64,000 nucleotides of DNA from Paenibacillus lemnae (lineage in GTDB: Bacteria; Bacillota; Bacilli; Paenibacillales; Paenibacillaceae): contig NZ_JABBPN010000001.1 of the NCBI RefSeq assembly GCF_012933385.1, positions 310,001-374,000 of the forward strand, given 5' to 3'. Below, piece by piece: positions 9,261 through 17,668 of the stretch (the stretch's first letter is position 1; every line of letters begins with the position of its first letter). The translations under genes and the position numbers were made by a program. The notes under the pieces were generated by a model. The model did no database searches, was not told where the DNA came from, and saw nothing but the letters and a program-made list of their open reading frames with translations.

Positions 9261-9998
9261 ATGAATACCATCCAAGTGACGGTATGGAACGAGTATCGGC
9301 ATGAGAAACAAAATCCCCTGGTCCAGCAAATATATCCGGAAGGCATCCACCAGGCGATTGCCGGTTATCTCAGGGAAGACGAACATTTGGAAGTGCGTAC
9401 GGCTGTACTGGATGATCATGACCACGGATTGACCGATGAGGTGCTGGATAATACCGATGTACTCTTTTGGTGGGGGCATATGGCCCACGGCGAGGTGCAG
9501 GATGAGATCGTGGAGAAGGTCCGCCAGAAGGTACTCAATGGCATGGGACTGATCGTGCTTCATTCCGGTCACGGTGCCAAAATATTTACCGAGCTGCTGG
9601 GCACAAACACACAGGCGCTGAAATGGCGGGATGACGGCGAGAAAGAAAAGCTGTGGGTCGTGGAGCCCGGGCACCTTATTGTAAGTGGGCTTGGTGACTA
9701 CATTGAGCTGGAAAAGGAAGAGATGTACGGGGAGCGCTTCGAAATTCCGGCACCGGATGAGCTGGTGTTTATCTCCTGGTTTGAAGGCGGTGAAGTATTC
9801 CGCAGCGGCTGCTGCTACCGCCGAGGTACAGGCAAAATCTTTTATTTCCGTCCTGGGCATGAGACGTTCCCGACGTATCACCAGCCCGAGATCATTCAGG
9901 TACTCCGAAATGCGGTGTACTGGGCTGCCCCTACAGAGGGCGCGGATGTAACCTACGGCAGGACTGCACCGGATCGGGAGCATCAGGAGAGTCATTAG
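9261..9998 (+). CDS. ThuA-like protein (trehalose utilisation family)
   Basis: A 245-residue ThuA-domain protein with the glutamine-amidotransferase-like fold: [10 protein letters not shown] at the start, [12 protein letters not shown] around 70-80, [14 protein letters not shown] around 96-108 and the late segment [17 protein letters not shown]. The family is tied to trehalose or other disaccharide use through modified sugar intermediates, but its reaction is not well defined. A strong AGAAGGAGG site precedes the ATG and a TATAAT hexamer lies at 9220-9225. It stands alone between the AraC regulator and LipL and ends at a shared strong terminator. Confidence 0.88.
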   Translation: MNTIQVTVWNEYRHEKQNPLVQQIYPEGIHQAIAGYLREDEHLEVRTAVLDDHDHGLTDEVLDNTDVLFWWGHMAHGEVQDEIVEKVRQKVLNGMGLIVLHSGHGAKIFTELLGTNTQALKWRDDGEKEKLWVVEPGHLIVSGLGDYIELEKEEMYGERFEIPAPDELVFISWFEGGEVFRSGCCYRRGTGKIFYFRPGHETFPTYHQPEIIQVLRNAVYWAAPTEGADVTYGRTAPDREHQESH

Positions 9999-10019
9999 AG
10001 CAAAGTGTCAGCGAAACCA

Positions 10020-10056
10020 GCAGGGCCCTGGAGAATAAACTTCTCCAGGGCCCTGC
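10020..10056. terminator. strong bidirectional terminator hairpin
   Basis: Perfect 16-bp arms (10020-10035 and 10041-10056) around the 5-base loop TAAAC. It sits between the stops of the convergent ThuA and LipL genes, 3 bases from the LipL stop, and should end both transcripts. Confidence 0.85.
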
Positions 10057-10058
10057 TT

Positions 10059-10913
10059 TCATGAGGTATAACGCTGTCTCAAGGAGCTTGTCATCTCTGA
10101 CAGGACTTCCGGCGAAGGCAGCTGAAGCCGGGAAGCAGCATCCTCCATGGCTGATGGTCCATAATGGTCCTGCTGACCGCGGATAATTCCTTTGATCAGG
10201 TTAGTAAAGTTTAGAGAGGCGAGAGAACCCATGCCAGCCAGTTCCTGGAGGCTTGCGGTCGATTCGCTTACGACCTGGGGATAATCACCGAGGTCAACCG
10301 ATTCGGCAGCTTGATTGTAGAAAGAGCGGACGAGTGCAGCTCTTTCTGATCCGGAACCCTCACATATGACAAAGGCTTGAACAATCAAGGCCTTGCTCTG
10401 CCGTCGTTGGGCGATGCCGCAAAATTTACGGCCATTTATGCTGAGATCGAATGTACCAGGACAAAAGGCCCCCTTGATTTCGCCCGTATCCACGCGCCTG
10501 CCGGTTTCCTTCAAAGCCTCGCTGATCAGTTCCGCCATCCATTGGAAGGCGGGATGGAAATCACGGTTCTCCTTGCCGGAACCCAAGGGGAGAATGAGCG
10601 ACAGATTTACAACACCGGCATCAAGGGGGACGGCAGCACCTCCGGAATGACGTACAGCCGTGTCATACCCTTGACGGCGAAGATGCACAGCTGCCTGTTC
10701 CGCAAACGGCAGCCTGCTGTCCCGAACACCCATCACGAACGCCTGTGGATGCCGCCAAATATGACAGATGGCGGGGCCGCCCATACCGGTCTGTCTGCCC
10801 AGCAGTTCATCCAGTGCAAAGGAGCCCAGAACGTCGTGTACGTGCAGTTCTGTACTCCGGTCCAGAAGCAGGACGGGACCGGCTTCTTCCGGCAGCATAA
10901 AGGGTTGATTCAT
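10059..10913 (-). CDS. lipL: octanoyl-[GcvH]:protein N-octanoyltransferase LipL
   Basis: Predicted to move octanoyl groups from GcvH to E2 subunits of 2-oxoacid dehydrogenases by amidotransfer, a step in lipoate assembly. The 284-residue protein has the BPL/LPL fold with RHSGGAAVPLDAGVVNLSL near residues 88-106, the GAFCPGTFDLSING motif with Cys151 at the place of the LipL catalytic cysteine, and the KFCGIAQRR segment with a conserved Lys. This pattern separates it from LipM and from ATP-using LplA enzymes. It is transcribed alone, away from the sulfur transport operon. Confidence 0.85.
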   Translation of the reverse strand: MNQPFMLPEEAGPVLLLDRSTELHVHDVLGSFALDELLGRQTGMGGPAICHIWRHPQAFVMGVRDSRLPFAEQAAVHLRRQGYDTAVRHSGGAAVPLDAGVVNLSLILPLGSGKENRDFHPAFQWMAELISEALKETGRRVDTGEIKGAFCPGTFDLSINGRKFCGIAQRRQSKALIVQAFVICEGSGSERAALVRSFYNQAAESVDLGDYPQVVSESTASLQELAGMGSLASLNFTNLIKGIIRGQQDHYGPSAMEDAASRLQLPSPEVLSEMTSSLRQRYTS

Positions 10914-11001
10914 ATTTCATCCTCCTCGATTACAACCTGCATGCCTATCCTGTGTGTAGTTATGATCAAGAATAGCATAATGGGTGGAAATCATAAATCG
11001 A

Positions 11002-11030
11002 TTGACAAGCTTGATCAATATCCTTATAAT
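11002..11030 (+). promoter_or_regulatory. sigma-A promoter of the sulfur ABC operon
   Basis: TTGACA (11002-11007) and TATAAT (11025-11030) are perfect consensus hexamers with a 17-base spacer, about 42 bases before the ATG of the substrate-binding protein gene. Confidence 0.85.
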
Positions 11031-11053
11031 CCTAGAAGGTTTATAGGGATTAT
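11026..11053 (+). promoter_or_regulatory. inverted repeat over the promoter, candidate operator
   Basis: ATAATCC (11026-11032) and GGATTAT (11047-11053) are perfect inverted arms 14 bases apart. They begin inside the -10 box, so a bound repressor would block initiation. Because the operon moves sulfur compounds and makes cysteine, an Rrf2/CymR-type regulator is a reasonable guess, but the protein is not known from this sequence. Confidence 0.5.
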
Positions 11054-11071
11054 ATTAGAGGAGGAAGAAAC

Positions 11072-12109
11072 ATGAGAAAGAGTGCCCGAGGTTTAAGAGG
11101 GCTGACTATAGGTCTGCTGCTGCTTGCTATGCTGGCGGTCACCGCGTGCGGATCGAAAGAAGGAAGCGGTGGTAATGACTCTGGCGCAAGCGGGGACAAG
11201 ACCGATTTTGTTGTAGGATACTTGAATGTCATGGATGATGCGCAGGCTATGCTGGCGTATGAAGCCAAGCTGTACGAGAAGCACGGTTTGAATGTCAAGA
11301 TGCAGCAGTTCAAGAGCGGCACTGACCTGATTAAGGCGATGGTCGGCAAGCAGGTGGATGCCGGCGTTCTGGGCTTTACGAATGCGGTTTCCTGGGCTTC
11401 CAAGGGGGCTGGCGTGAAGGTCGTCGGCGGTGCACAGCTTGGTTTCCACAGTGTGCTTGTCAAGGAAGACAGCGGGATATCCAAGATTGAAGATTTGAAA
11501 GGCAAGAAGCTGGCCTCGCAGGGCCAAGGCAGCACAGCTGACATCGTGCTGAATGGCGTCGTTCTGGATGAAGCGGGCTTGACCAATAAAGATCTGCAGA
11601 TGGTTTACGTGGATCCGGCACAGGCCATTCAGTCTCTGGCTTCCGGAGCGGTGGACGCCGCTTTTGTATTCGAGCCTTACGACAGCATTGCGACCCATAC
11701 GATGGGTGCGAAGCAAATCTATGAAGTCGGCAAAGTCTGGCCGTTCCCATGTATGGTTGTCATCACGACCGATGAGAATCTGGAGAATAACCGGGATGCC
11801 GTAAATCAATTGCTCGACGCTCAGAAAGAAGCGATTGAAATGCTGCAGGACGATCCCAAGAAATCCGCAGCCCTGATCATGAAGCATTTCGTCGATTCCG
11901 ATACGATGCATTCGCATCATGGCGGCACAATTGAATCTGTTGATGTGATTAAGCAAGCGATTGAAACCCAGGTATTTAACTGGGATATCACACCGGATCA
12001 AATGACCCGGATGCAGGAAATTTCGGATATGATGAAATCCCAGGGTGTCCTTGAGAAAGACGTGAACGTGAAGGACATTATTGATCTGAGCTGGCAGGAC
12101 CAACAGTAA
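11072..12109 (+). CDS. ABC substrate-binding lipoprotein, SsuA/TauA/NMT1 type
   Basis: A 345-residue binding protein of the sulfonate/nitrate/taurine superfamily. It has a lipoprotein signal with lipobox VTAC, lipidated Cys26, then an acidic linker and the two-lobed binding fold (VGYLNVMDDAQAMLAYEAKLYEKHGL, later LKGKKLASQGQGSTADIVL). GGAGGAAG lies just before the ATG. It heads an operon with permease, ATPase and cysteine synthase genes, which points to uptake of an organic sulfur compound. No SsuD/TauD-type desulfonating enzyme is nearby, so the ligand could equally be another sulfur source; nitrate or pyrimidine precursors are less likely in this context. Confidence 0.85.
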   Translation: MRKSARGLRGLTIGLLLLAMLAVTACGSKEGSGGNDSGASGDKTDFVVGYLNVMDDAQAMLAYEAKLYEKHGLNVKMQQFKSGTDLIKAMVGKQVDAGVLGFTNAVSWASKGAGVKVVGGAQLGFHSVLVKEDSGISKIEDLKGKKLASQGQGSTADIVLNGVVLDEAGLTNKDLQMVYVDPAQAIQSLASGAVDAAFVFEPYDSIATHTMGAKQIYEVGKVWPFPCMVVITTDENLENNRDAVNQLLDAQKEAIEMLQDDPKKSAALIMKHFVDSDTMHSHHGGTIESVDVIKQAIETQVFNWDITPDQMTRMQEISDMMKSQGVLEKDVNVKDIIDLSWQDQQ

Positions 12110-12139
12110 ATTATAACTTGATATAAAGGAGAGTTTCGG

Positions 12140-12958
12140 GTGATTCCTTCCAACACGAAAGTGACGCGGACCCAGCCCAAACCAGGCTCCTTTTGGCGAA
12201 AAGTGCTCCCCTATCTGCTTGCAGTCGGGAGCCTTCTTGCCATCTGGCAGGTTACCGCGTTTTTTCTTCCATCTTTTCTGCTGCCGGATGTACCGGATGT
12301 GTTCGTCCGTCTGTTTAACAGCATTCAGGATCCCGAGTTTCGGGGTCATATTGGAGACAGTCTGTTTCGCTTATTGTGGGGCTACCCGCTGGCCTGCCTG
12401 TTCGGTGCACTGCTCGGCTTAATTGGCGGTGTCTCCAAAGGCTTTGCCGTATATCTTCGCAGTTTGATTTCGATTCTGCAGGCGATCCCGCCGATCACCT
12501 GGGTGCCTTTTTTCGTTATTTTATTAGGCTTTGGAAGCAAGACGATCATTACAGTCATCATCATTGCCAGCTTCTTTCCGATGGCGCTGTCGGTGCTGAA
12601 TGCTACAGAAGGCGTTAACCGGACACATCTGGAGCTTGCACGGGTGATGGGGGCAAACCGCCGTCAGCTGCTCAGCAAGGTATTTGCGCCGGAATCCCTT
12701 CCGGCTTTCGTTACAGGAGCCCAGGTGGCGTTTGGAAATGCGTGGCGTTCCCTGATTGCCGCAGAGATGGTAGGCGGCGCTATGGCCGGTCTCGGCTTTT
12801 ACTCCAAATGGCGTGGTGAGGTTGCCGATATGGAAGGCGTGCTGATGAGCATCATTGTGATCGGGACGATTGCAGCCGTGCTGGATCTGGTTCTGCTGGA
12901 GGGGCTGAAGAAGCGGCTGCTTCGCTATCGTTATGTCAAACCGGGAGGTGAGGATTAA
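12140..12958 (+). CDS. ABC transporter permease, SsuC/TauC type
   Basis: A 272-residue inner-membrane permease with about six membrane helices. The EAA loop of BPD permeases is recognisable around NRTHLELARVMGANRRQLLSK. It starts with GTG at 12140, placed 7-8 bases after AAGGAGA. The binding protein lies 30 bases upstream and the ATPase start follows 1 base after its stop. Role: the membrane channel of the sulfur-compound importer. Confidence 0.87.
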   Translation: MIPSNTKVTRTQPKPGSFWRKVLPYLLAVGSLLAIWQVTAFFLPSFLLPDVPDVFVRLFNSIQDPEFRGHIGDSLFRLLWGYPLACLFGALLGLIGGVSKGFAVYLRSLISILQAIPPITWVPFFVILLGFGSKTIITVIIIASFFPMALSVLNATEGVNRTHLELARVMGANRRQLLSKVFAPESLPAFVTGAQVAFGNAWRSLIAAEMVGGAMAGLGFYSKWRGEVADMEGVLMSIIVIGTIAAVLDLVLLEGLKKRLLRYRYVKPGGED

Positions 12959-12959
12959 G

Positions 12960-13700
12960 ATGCAGACCATTGCGATCGACAACGTATCCAAATCCTTCGG
13001 CTCCTTAAACGTGCTGAGCCAGGTGGATTTTACGATTGCCCAAGGTGAATTTGCGGCCATCGTTGGCCCTTCCGGATGCGGGAAAAGCACAGTGCTGCGT
13101 ATGATTGCGGGGCTGGAAACCGCGAGTACAGGAGCCGTCAAGGCAAACGGAACGCCGATAACAGCTCCTGATCCCAGCCGAATGCTAATTTTTCAAGAGC
13201 ATGCACTGTACCCGTGGCGGACCGTCGCCAAGAATGTAGCTTTCGGACTGGAGCTCTCCGGGGTCTCCAAGAAAGAGTGGAGTATTCGTGTGAATGAAGT
13301 GCTGGATAAAGTCGGATTGTCAGGCTTTCAAAAATATTACCCTCACCAGCTGTCTGGCGGTATGCGCCAGCGCGCAGCCATTGCCCGGGCGCTGGTCACC
13401 GATCCGGAAGTGCTGCTGCTGGATGAGCCGTTCGGTGCGCTGGATGCGATCACCAAAATTTCGATGCAGAACGAGCTGCTCCGTTTGTGGGAAGGGACGG
13501 GTAAAACCGTCCTGCTGATCACCCATGATATTGACGAAGCCATCTATCTTGCAGATACTATTTATGTAATGAGTCCGCGTCCCGGACAGATTGTGGAGAG
13601 GATCTCTACGGAGATGCCTCGCCCCCGCAACCGGAATGGTGCCGATTTTGTTGCAGTTCGAGAGCGGATTATGAGCCATCTGGATTTGGCAAATCACTAA
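12960..13700 (+). CDS. ABC transporter ATP-binding protein, SsuB/TauB type
   Basis: A 246-residue ATPase with all motifs intact: Walker A GPSGCGKST, Q-loop FQEHALYPW, signature LSGGMRQR, Walker B LLLDEP and switch His in LLITHDIDEA. The ATG at 12960 follows GGGAGGTGAGG at good spacing; an earlier in-frame ATG at 12933 lies within the permease end and is less likely. The sequence matches the sulfonate/nitrate/taurine branch, which powers the importer encoded just upstream. Confidence 0.88.
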   Translation: MQTIAIDNVSKSFGSLNVLSQVDFTIAQGEFAAIVGPSGCGKSTVLRMIAGLETASTGAVKANGTPITAPDPSRMLIFQEHALYPWRTVAKNVAFGLELSGVSKKEWSIRVNEVLDKVGLSGFQKYYPHQLSGGMRQRAAIARALVTDPEVLLLDEPFGALDAITKISMQNELLRLWEGTGKTVLLITHDIDEAIYLADTIYVMSPRPGQIVERISTEMPRPRNRNGADFVAVRERIMSHLDLANH

Positions 13701-13716
13701 AGGAGATTTTTAGGCT

Positions 13717-14631
13717 ATGAAAATATACAACAGTGTGGCTGAGTTAATTGGCGGAACCCCCATGGTACGCCTGGGTCGTATGCTGCCAGAGGGATCTGCT
13801 GATGTTTATGTGAAGCTGGAGATGTTTAACCCGTCAGGCAGTGTGAAGGACAGGGCTGCCTATAATCTGATTCATACGGCAGAAGAGCAGGGGCTGCTTC
13901 AGCCTGGAGGCACGATTATCGAGCCGACCAGCGGAAATACCGGGATCGGCCTCGCGATGATCGCGGCTGCCAAAGGCTACCGGGCGATTCTGATCATGCC
14001 GGATAACATGTCCAAGGAACGGATCAACATTCTGAAAGCGTACGGAGCAGAAGTGGTGCTGACACCAAGCAGCCAACGGATGCCGGGTTCGATTGCCAAG
14101 GCTATGGAGCTCAAAGAGCAGATTCCAGGGGGCTTTATTCCTCAGCAGTTCGAGAATCATGCCAATCCGGACATTCACCGGGTCACGACCGCACCGGAAA
14201 TTCTGGAGCAGATGAACGGACAGCTGGATGCGTTTGTGGCCACTGCCGGCACCGGAGGCACCGTCACAGGTACCGGAGAGGAGCTGCGGCGGCATCTGCC
14301 GGACCTGCATATCGCGGTTGTGGAGCCGCAGGGCTCGCCTGTGCTGTCCGGTGGAGAGCCGGGGCCTCACAAGCTGGTGGGAACCAGCCCGGGGTTTGTG
14401 CCGGCCATCCTGAACACCGAGGTGTATAACGAGATTATTCAAATCTCGGATGAGGATGCCCTTCAGACCGTGCGGGATCTGGCGCGCAAGGAGGGAATCT
14501 TGGTTGGCCCCTCGTCCGGCGCGTCTGTATTTGCAGCCATGACGGTAGCAAGACGTCTGGGTCCGGGCAAACGTGTGGCATGCATCGCCCCGGATACCGG
14601 AGAGCGTTATCTGAGTATGGATATTTTTTAA
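13717..14631 (+). CDS. cysK: cysteine synthase (O-acetylserine sulfhydrylase)
   Basis: Makes cysteine from O-acetylserine and sulfide with PLP. The 304-residue protein shows SGSVKDRAAYN with PLP-binding Lys44, the substrate loop EPTSGNTGIGLA, the phosphate-binding TAGTGGTVTGTG and the late GPSSGAS motif. AAAGGAG precedes the ATG, 16 bases after the transporter ATPase gene. Placement at the end of an ABC sulfur-import operon makes assimilation of imported sulfur its likely job. Length is close to the usual 308. A CysM-like or cystathionine beta-synthase-like specificity cannot be excluded. Confidence 0.92.
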   Translation: MKIYNSVAELIGGTPMVRLGRMLPEGSADVYVKLEMFNPSGSVKDRAAYNLIHTAEEQGLLQPGGTIIEPTSGNTGIGLAMIAAAKGYRAILIMPDNMSKERINILKAYGAEVVLTPSSQRMPGSIAKAMELKEQIPGGFIPQQFENHANPDIHRVTTAPEILEQMNGQLDAFVATAGTGGTVTGTGEELRRHLPDLHIAVVEPQGSPVLSGGEPGPHKLVGTSPGFVPAILNTEVYNEIIQISDEDALQTVRDLARKEGILVGPSSGASVFAAMTVARRLGPGKRVACIAPDTGERYLSMDIF

Positions 14632-14704
14632 GCGGTTGTAGGGGTATAGGTGAGGGGTAAGGTAAGGAGTAAAGTAAGGAATAAGGCAAAGGTATAGCAA
14701 AGCG

Positions 14705-14741
14705 GCAAAGGGGCTGTCCTCCAGGAGGATGGCCTCTTTGC
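14705..14741 (+). terminator. hairpin after cysK
   Basis: Arms beginning GCAAAG (14705) and ending CTTTGC (14741) pair over about 18 positions with a few G-U pairs. It follows the cysK stop by 74 bases. The T-run is poor, so it may be a stability hairpin rather than a strict terminator. Confidence 0.5.
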
Positions 14742-14770
14742 TGCTGTTTATGAGGCGGGAGGTGTGATTG

Positions 14771-15058
14771 CCGAAAGTATGGCGAACAACAGGAGTTATG
14801 GTAAATAACTGAGGCGATGGCGAACATACGAGGGTACGGCATACAACCGGCACGTATGGCACATACCCCGGAAAGTATGGCTATAACTCCGAGAGTATGG
14901 CAACAACCGGCAGGTATGGAGAACTCATGAGGGCATGGCACACAACCGAAAGGTTGGTAAGCAAACCAATATGGCATGCAGCCGAAAGTATGGCGAACAA
15001 TCGGGGGTGTGGCACATACCGAAGTATGGTAAACCAACTATAGTATGCACCTGGTATG
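14771..15058. repeat. degenerate tandem array, 19-nt period, about 15 units
   Basis: The core ATGG recurs at 14779, 14798, 14817, 14836 (ACGG), 14856, 14877, 14897, 14916, 14935, 14954 (TTGG), 14971, 14990, 15009 (GTGG), 15026 and 15045 (ATGC). The step is 17-21 bases, mostly 19. The approximate unit is CCGAAAGTATGGCNAACAA, with many substitutions. No reading frame across it looks like a real protein and there is no cas gene or unique spacer, so it is neither a CRISPR array nor an obvious gene. Confidence 0.8.
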
Positions 15059-15088
15059 TCACCATGTCAGTGAAGCGGCGGCGCTAAT

Positions 15089-15287
15089 AAATAAGCTTGA
15101 AAATCAAGCTTATTTACCCCATTTTTTCCCGCTGAGCAAGTTTAAGACTGAATTTCAAGCTTAAACCTTCTCAAATGCTTGCTTCAGGCAAGATTTTCCT
15201 GAAAAAAGAAAAAATAAGCCTGAAAAACAGGCTTATTTAGAGAATTGGCTTTGTTTTTATAGAAATAAGCTTGAAAAACAGTCTTAT
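15089..15287. repeat. four AAGCTTGA-type palindromes
   Basis: Related stem-loops lie at 15089-15115 (arms AAATAAGCTTGA / TCAAGCTTATTT), 15140-15166 (GTTTAAG.. / CTTAAAC), 15211-15238 (AAAATAAGCCTG / CAGGCTTATTT) and 15263-15287 (AAATAAGCTTG.., second arm imperfect). The shared frame is AATAAG-stem, AAAA-like centre, CTTATT. They fill the gap between the tandem array and the gdhA stop. The nearest copy could help end gdhA on the minus strand; four copies is more than a terminator needs. Confidence 0.75.
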
Positions 15288-15309
15288 CGTGAGAACACCT
15301 GAACAATGA

Positions 15310-16698
<1,389 letters not shown>

Positions 16699-16720
16699 TC
16701 ATAAATATGTAATACGTTGT

Positions 16721-16748
16721 ATTTTACAAAAAACCTGACATGATGCAA
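16721..16748 (-). promoter_or_regulatory. probable gdhA promoter
   Basis: Read on the minus strand, TTGCAT (16748-16743) and TAAAAT (16726-16721) are 16 bases apart and about 40 bases before the gdhA ATG. Confidence 0.5.
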
Positions 16749-16834
16749 GTGAAAATTTATACATTGTGATTAATTATTTGTACTATTTAACTACTGATGG
16801 CATAATTACGAATATGAAAATAGTACAAATAAGA

Positions 16835-16852
16835 CGGTCCATATTTGGACCG
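16835..16852 (-). terminator. terminator of the DUF4023 gene
   Basis: CGGTCC (16835-16840) and GGACCG (16847-16852) form a compact hairpin 21 bases after the small gene's stop. On the minus strand it is followed by TCTTATTTG. Confidence 0.55.
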
Positions 16853-16873
16853 CCTGATGACATTCTCCAGGGA

Positions 16874-17005
16874 CTATGGATTTTTACTGTGCTGTTTGGT
16901 CGGCAGTTGGGCACTGGGATTGCCTTTTCCATTTTTTTCTTTGTTATGACGGGCTTTCTCGGCATTTTCATTCATTTTTTTAACAAAATCACGAGTGCTC
17001 TCCAT
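16874..17005 (-). CDS. DUF4023-like small protein, 43 residues
   Basis: A short gene of 43 codons, ATG at 17005 and TAG at 16874, read on the minus strand. It starts MESTRDFVKKMNENAEKAR and ends with a basic, Pro- and Gln-rich tail (QLPTKQHSKNP). A perfect AAAGGAGG sits about 9 bases before the ATG and a hairpin follows the stop, which strongly supports translation. The pattern matches, from memory, the DUF4023 family of tiny Bacillales proteins of unknown role. It is hydrophilic with no membrane segment. The overlapping plus-strand frame is hydrophobic only because it is the complement of this gene. Confidence 0.75.
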   Translation of the reverse strand: MESTRDFVKKMNENAEKARHNKEKNGKGNPSAQLPTKQHSKNP

Positions 17006-17255
17006 GTGTGGGATTCCTCCTTTCAAATCGACTTTTAAGGTTAGATGCATAGGTTCAGCCTATAGGTTATCCATGTGAAGGATAATATATAAAAGATCAT
17101 GTTAACGGATATACTTTACATGAAGTTTACATCACTCATAAAAGTTTCCTATCAAATGCCAAAAAAAGTCTGATGATAAGCAAAATAGCCAATTTGGCGT
17201 TTTTTTGGTCTGATAAGGGGGTGTGTATATACAGGAAACATGCATAGAAAGTAAA
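17006..17255. other. intergenic stretch without a recognised gene
   Basis: AT-rich sequence upstream of the DUF4023 gene. It should hold that gene's promoter. Two GTCTGAT words and an A-run/T-run pair (about 17160 and 17202) are the only structure seen; no convincing frame or RNA. Confidence 0.5.
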
Positions 17256-17288
17256 AATCCCGCCTCAGCGTGAGCCGAAAACGGGATT
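17256..17288 (-). terminator. terminator after the heme monooxygenase gene
   Basis: AATCCCG (17256-17262) pairs with CGGGATT (17282-17288); on the minus strand the stem runs into TTTTTAC. It lies 50 bases after the stop of the IsdG-like gene. Confidence 0.65.
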
Positions 17289-17337
17289 AGCGGGATGTGA
17301 TTACCATTTTATAAGCTGCAGTTCTTCAAGTTCATCG

Positions 17338-17649
17338 TTACTCGGCCGCCGGATGGCCCACCAGAAGCTCATATTTGTTCAGGGAAGCACCCATGATGTA
17401 CTCGCTGCTTCCGCCGCGGTGGGATTGACGGAAGGATTCGCTGGATGTCCAGCCTTTGAACGCTTCTTCGTTCTCCCAGACCGTGCACACTTTTAGCTCT
17501 TCGTGATCCGCGTCGTCCTTCGCTTCATGCCACACTTCCAGCCGGATAAATCCCGGCATGTCCTGAACGCCCTTGTTCTGCGTGAAACGCTGGGACAGCT
17601 CCTTGCCGTGACCCGGCTTGACCTTGATGGTATTGGTAACTACTAGCAT
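17338..17649 (-). CDS. IsdG-type heme-degrading monooxygenase
   Basis: A 103-residue ABM-fold protein. Asn6, Trp67 and His77 match the catalytic triad positions of IsdG/IsdI enzymes, which open heme to release iron. The segments VTNTIKVKPGHGKEL and GWTSSESFRQSHRG carry these residues. GAAGGAGGG precedes the ATG. It lies 19 bases downstream of the DUF418 gene on the same strand, so the two may be co-transcribed. No heme importer is nearby; a housekeeping heme-turnover role like HmoA/HmoB is likely. General antibiotic-biosynthesis monooxygenase relatives lack this triad, which supports the heme call. Confidence 0.85.
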   Translation of the reverse strand: MLVVTNTIKVKPGHGKELSQRFTQNKGVQDMPGFIRLEVWHEAKDDADHEELKVCTVWENEEAFKGWTSSESFRQSHRGGSSEYIMGASLNKYELLVGHPAAE

Positions 17650-17668
17650 GTTAAACCCTCCTTCTTAT

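Noticed and set aside
10914-11071. S-box or T-box leader for the sulfur operon
   Set aside because: The promoter lies only about 40 bases before the start codon, leaving no room for a riboswitch.
10377-11075. 232-codon plus-strand frame opposite lipL
   Set aside because: It is the shadow of lipL and runs across the consensus promoter of the sulfur operon.
14435-15037. 200-codon minus-strand frame with repeated CHTFG-like words
   Set aside because: It lies over the end of cysK and the tandem array; its repeats are the array read in one frame, and it has no ribosome site.
14771-15058. CRISPR array
   Set aside because: The units abut with no unique spacers and are too degenerate.
16766-17038. 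90-codon plus-strand hydrophobic frame
   Set aside because: It is the complement of the 43-residue gene, which has the ribosome site and terminator; this frame has neither.
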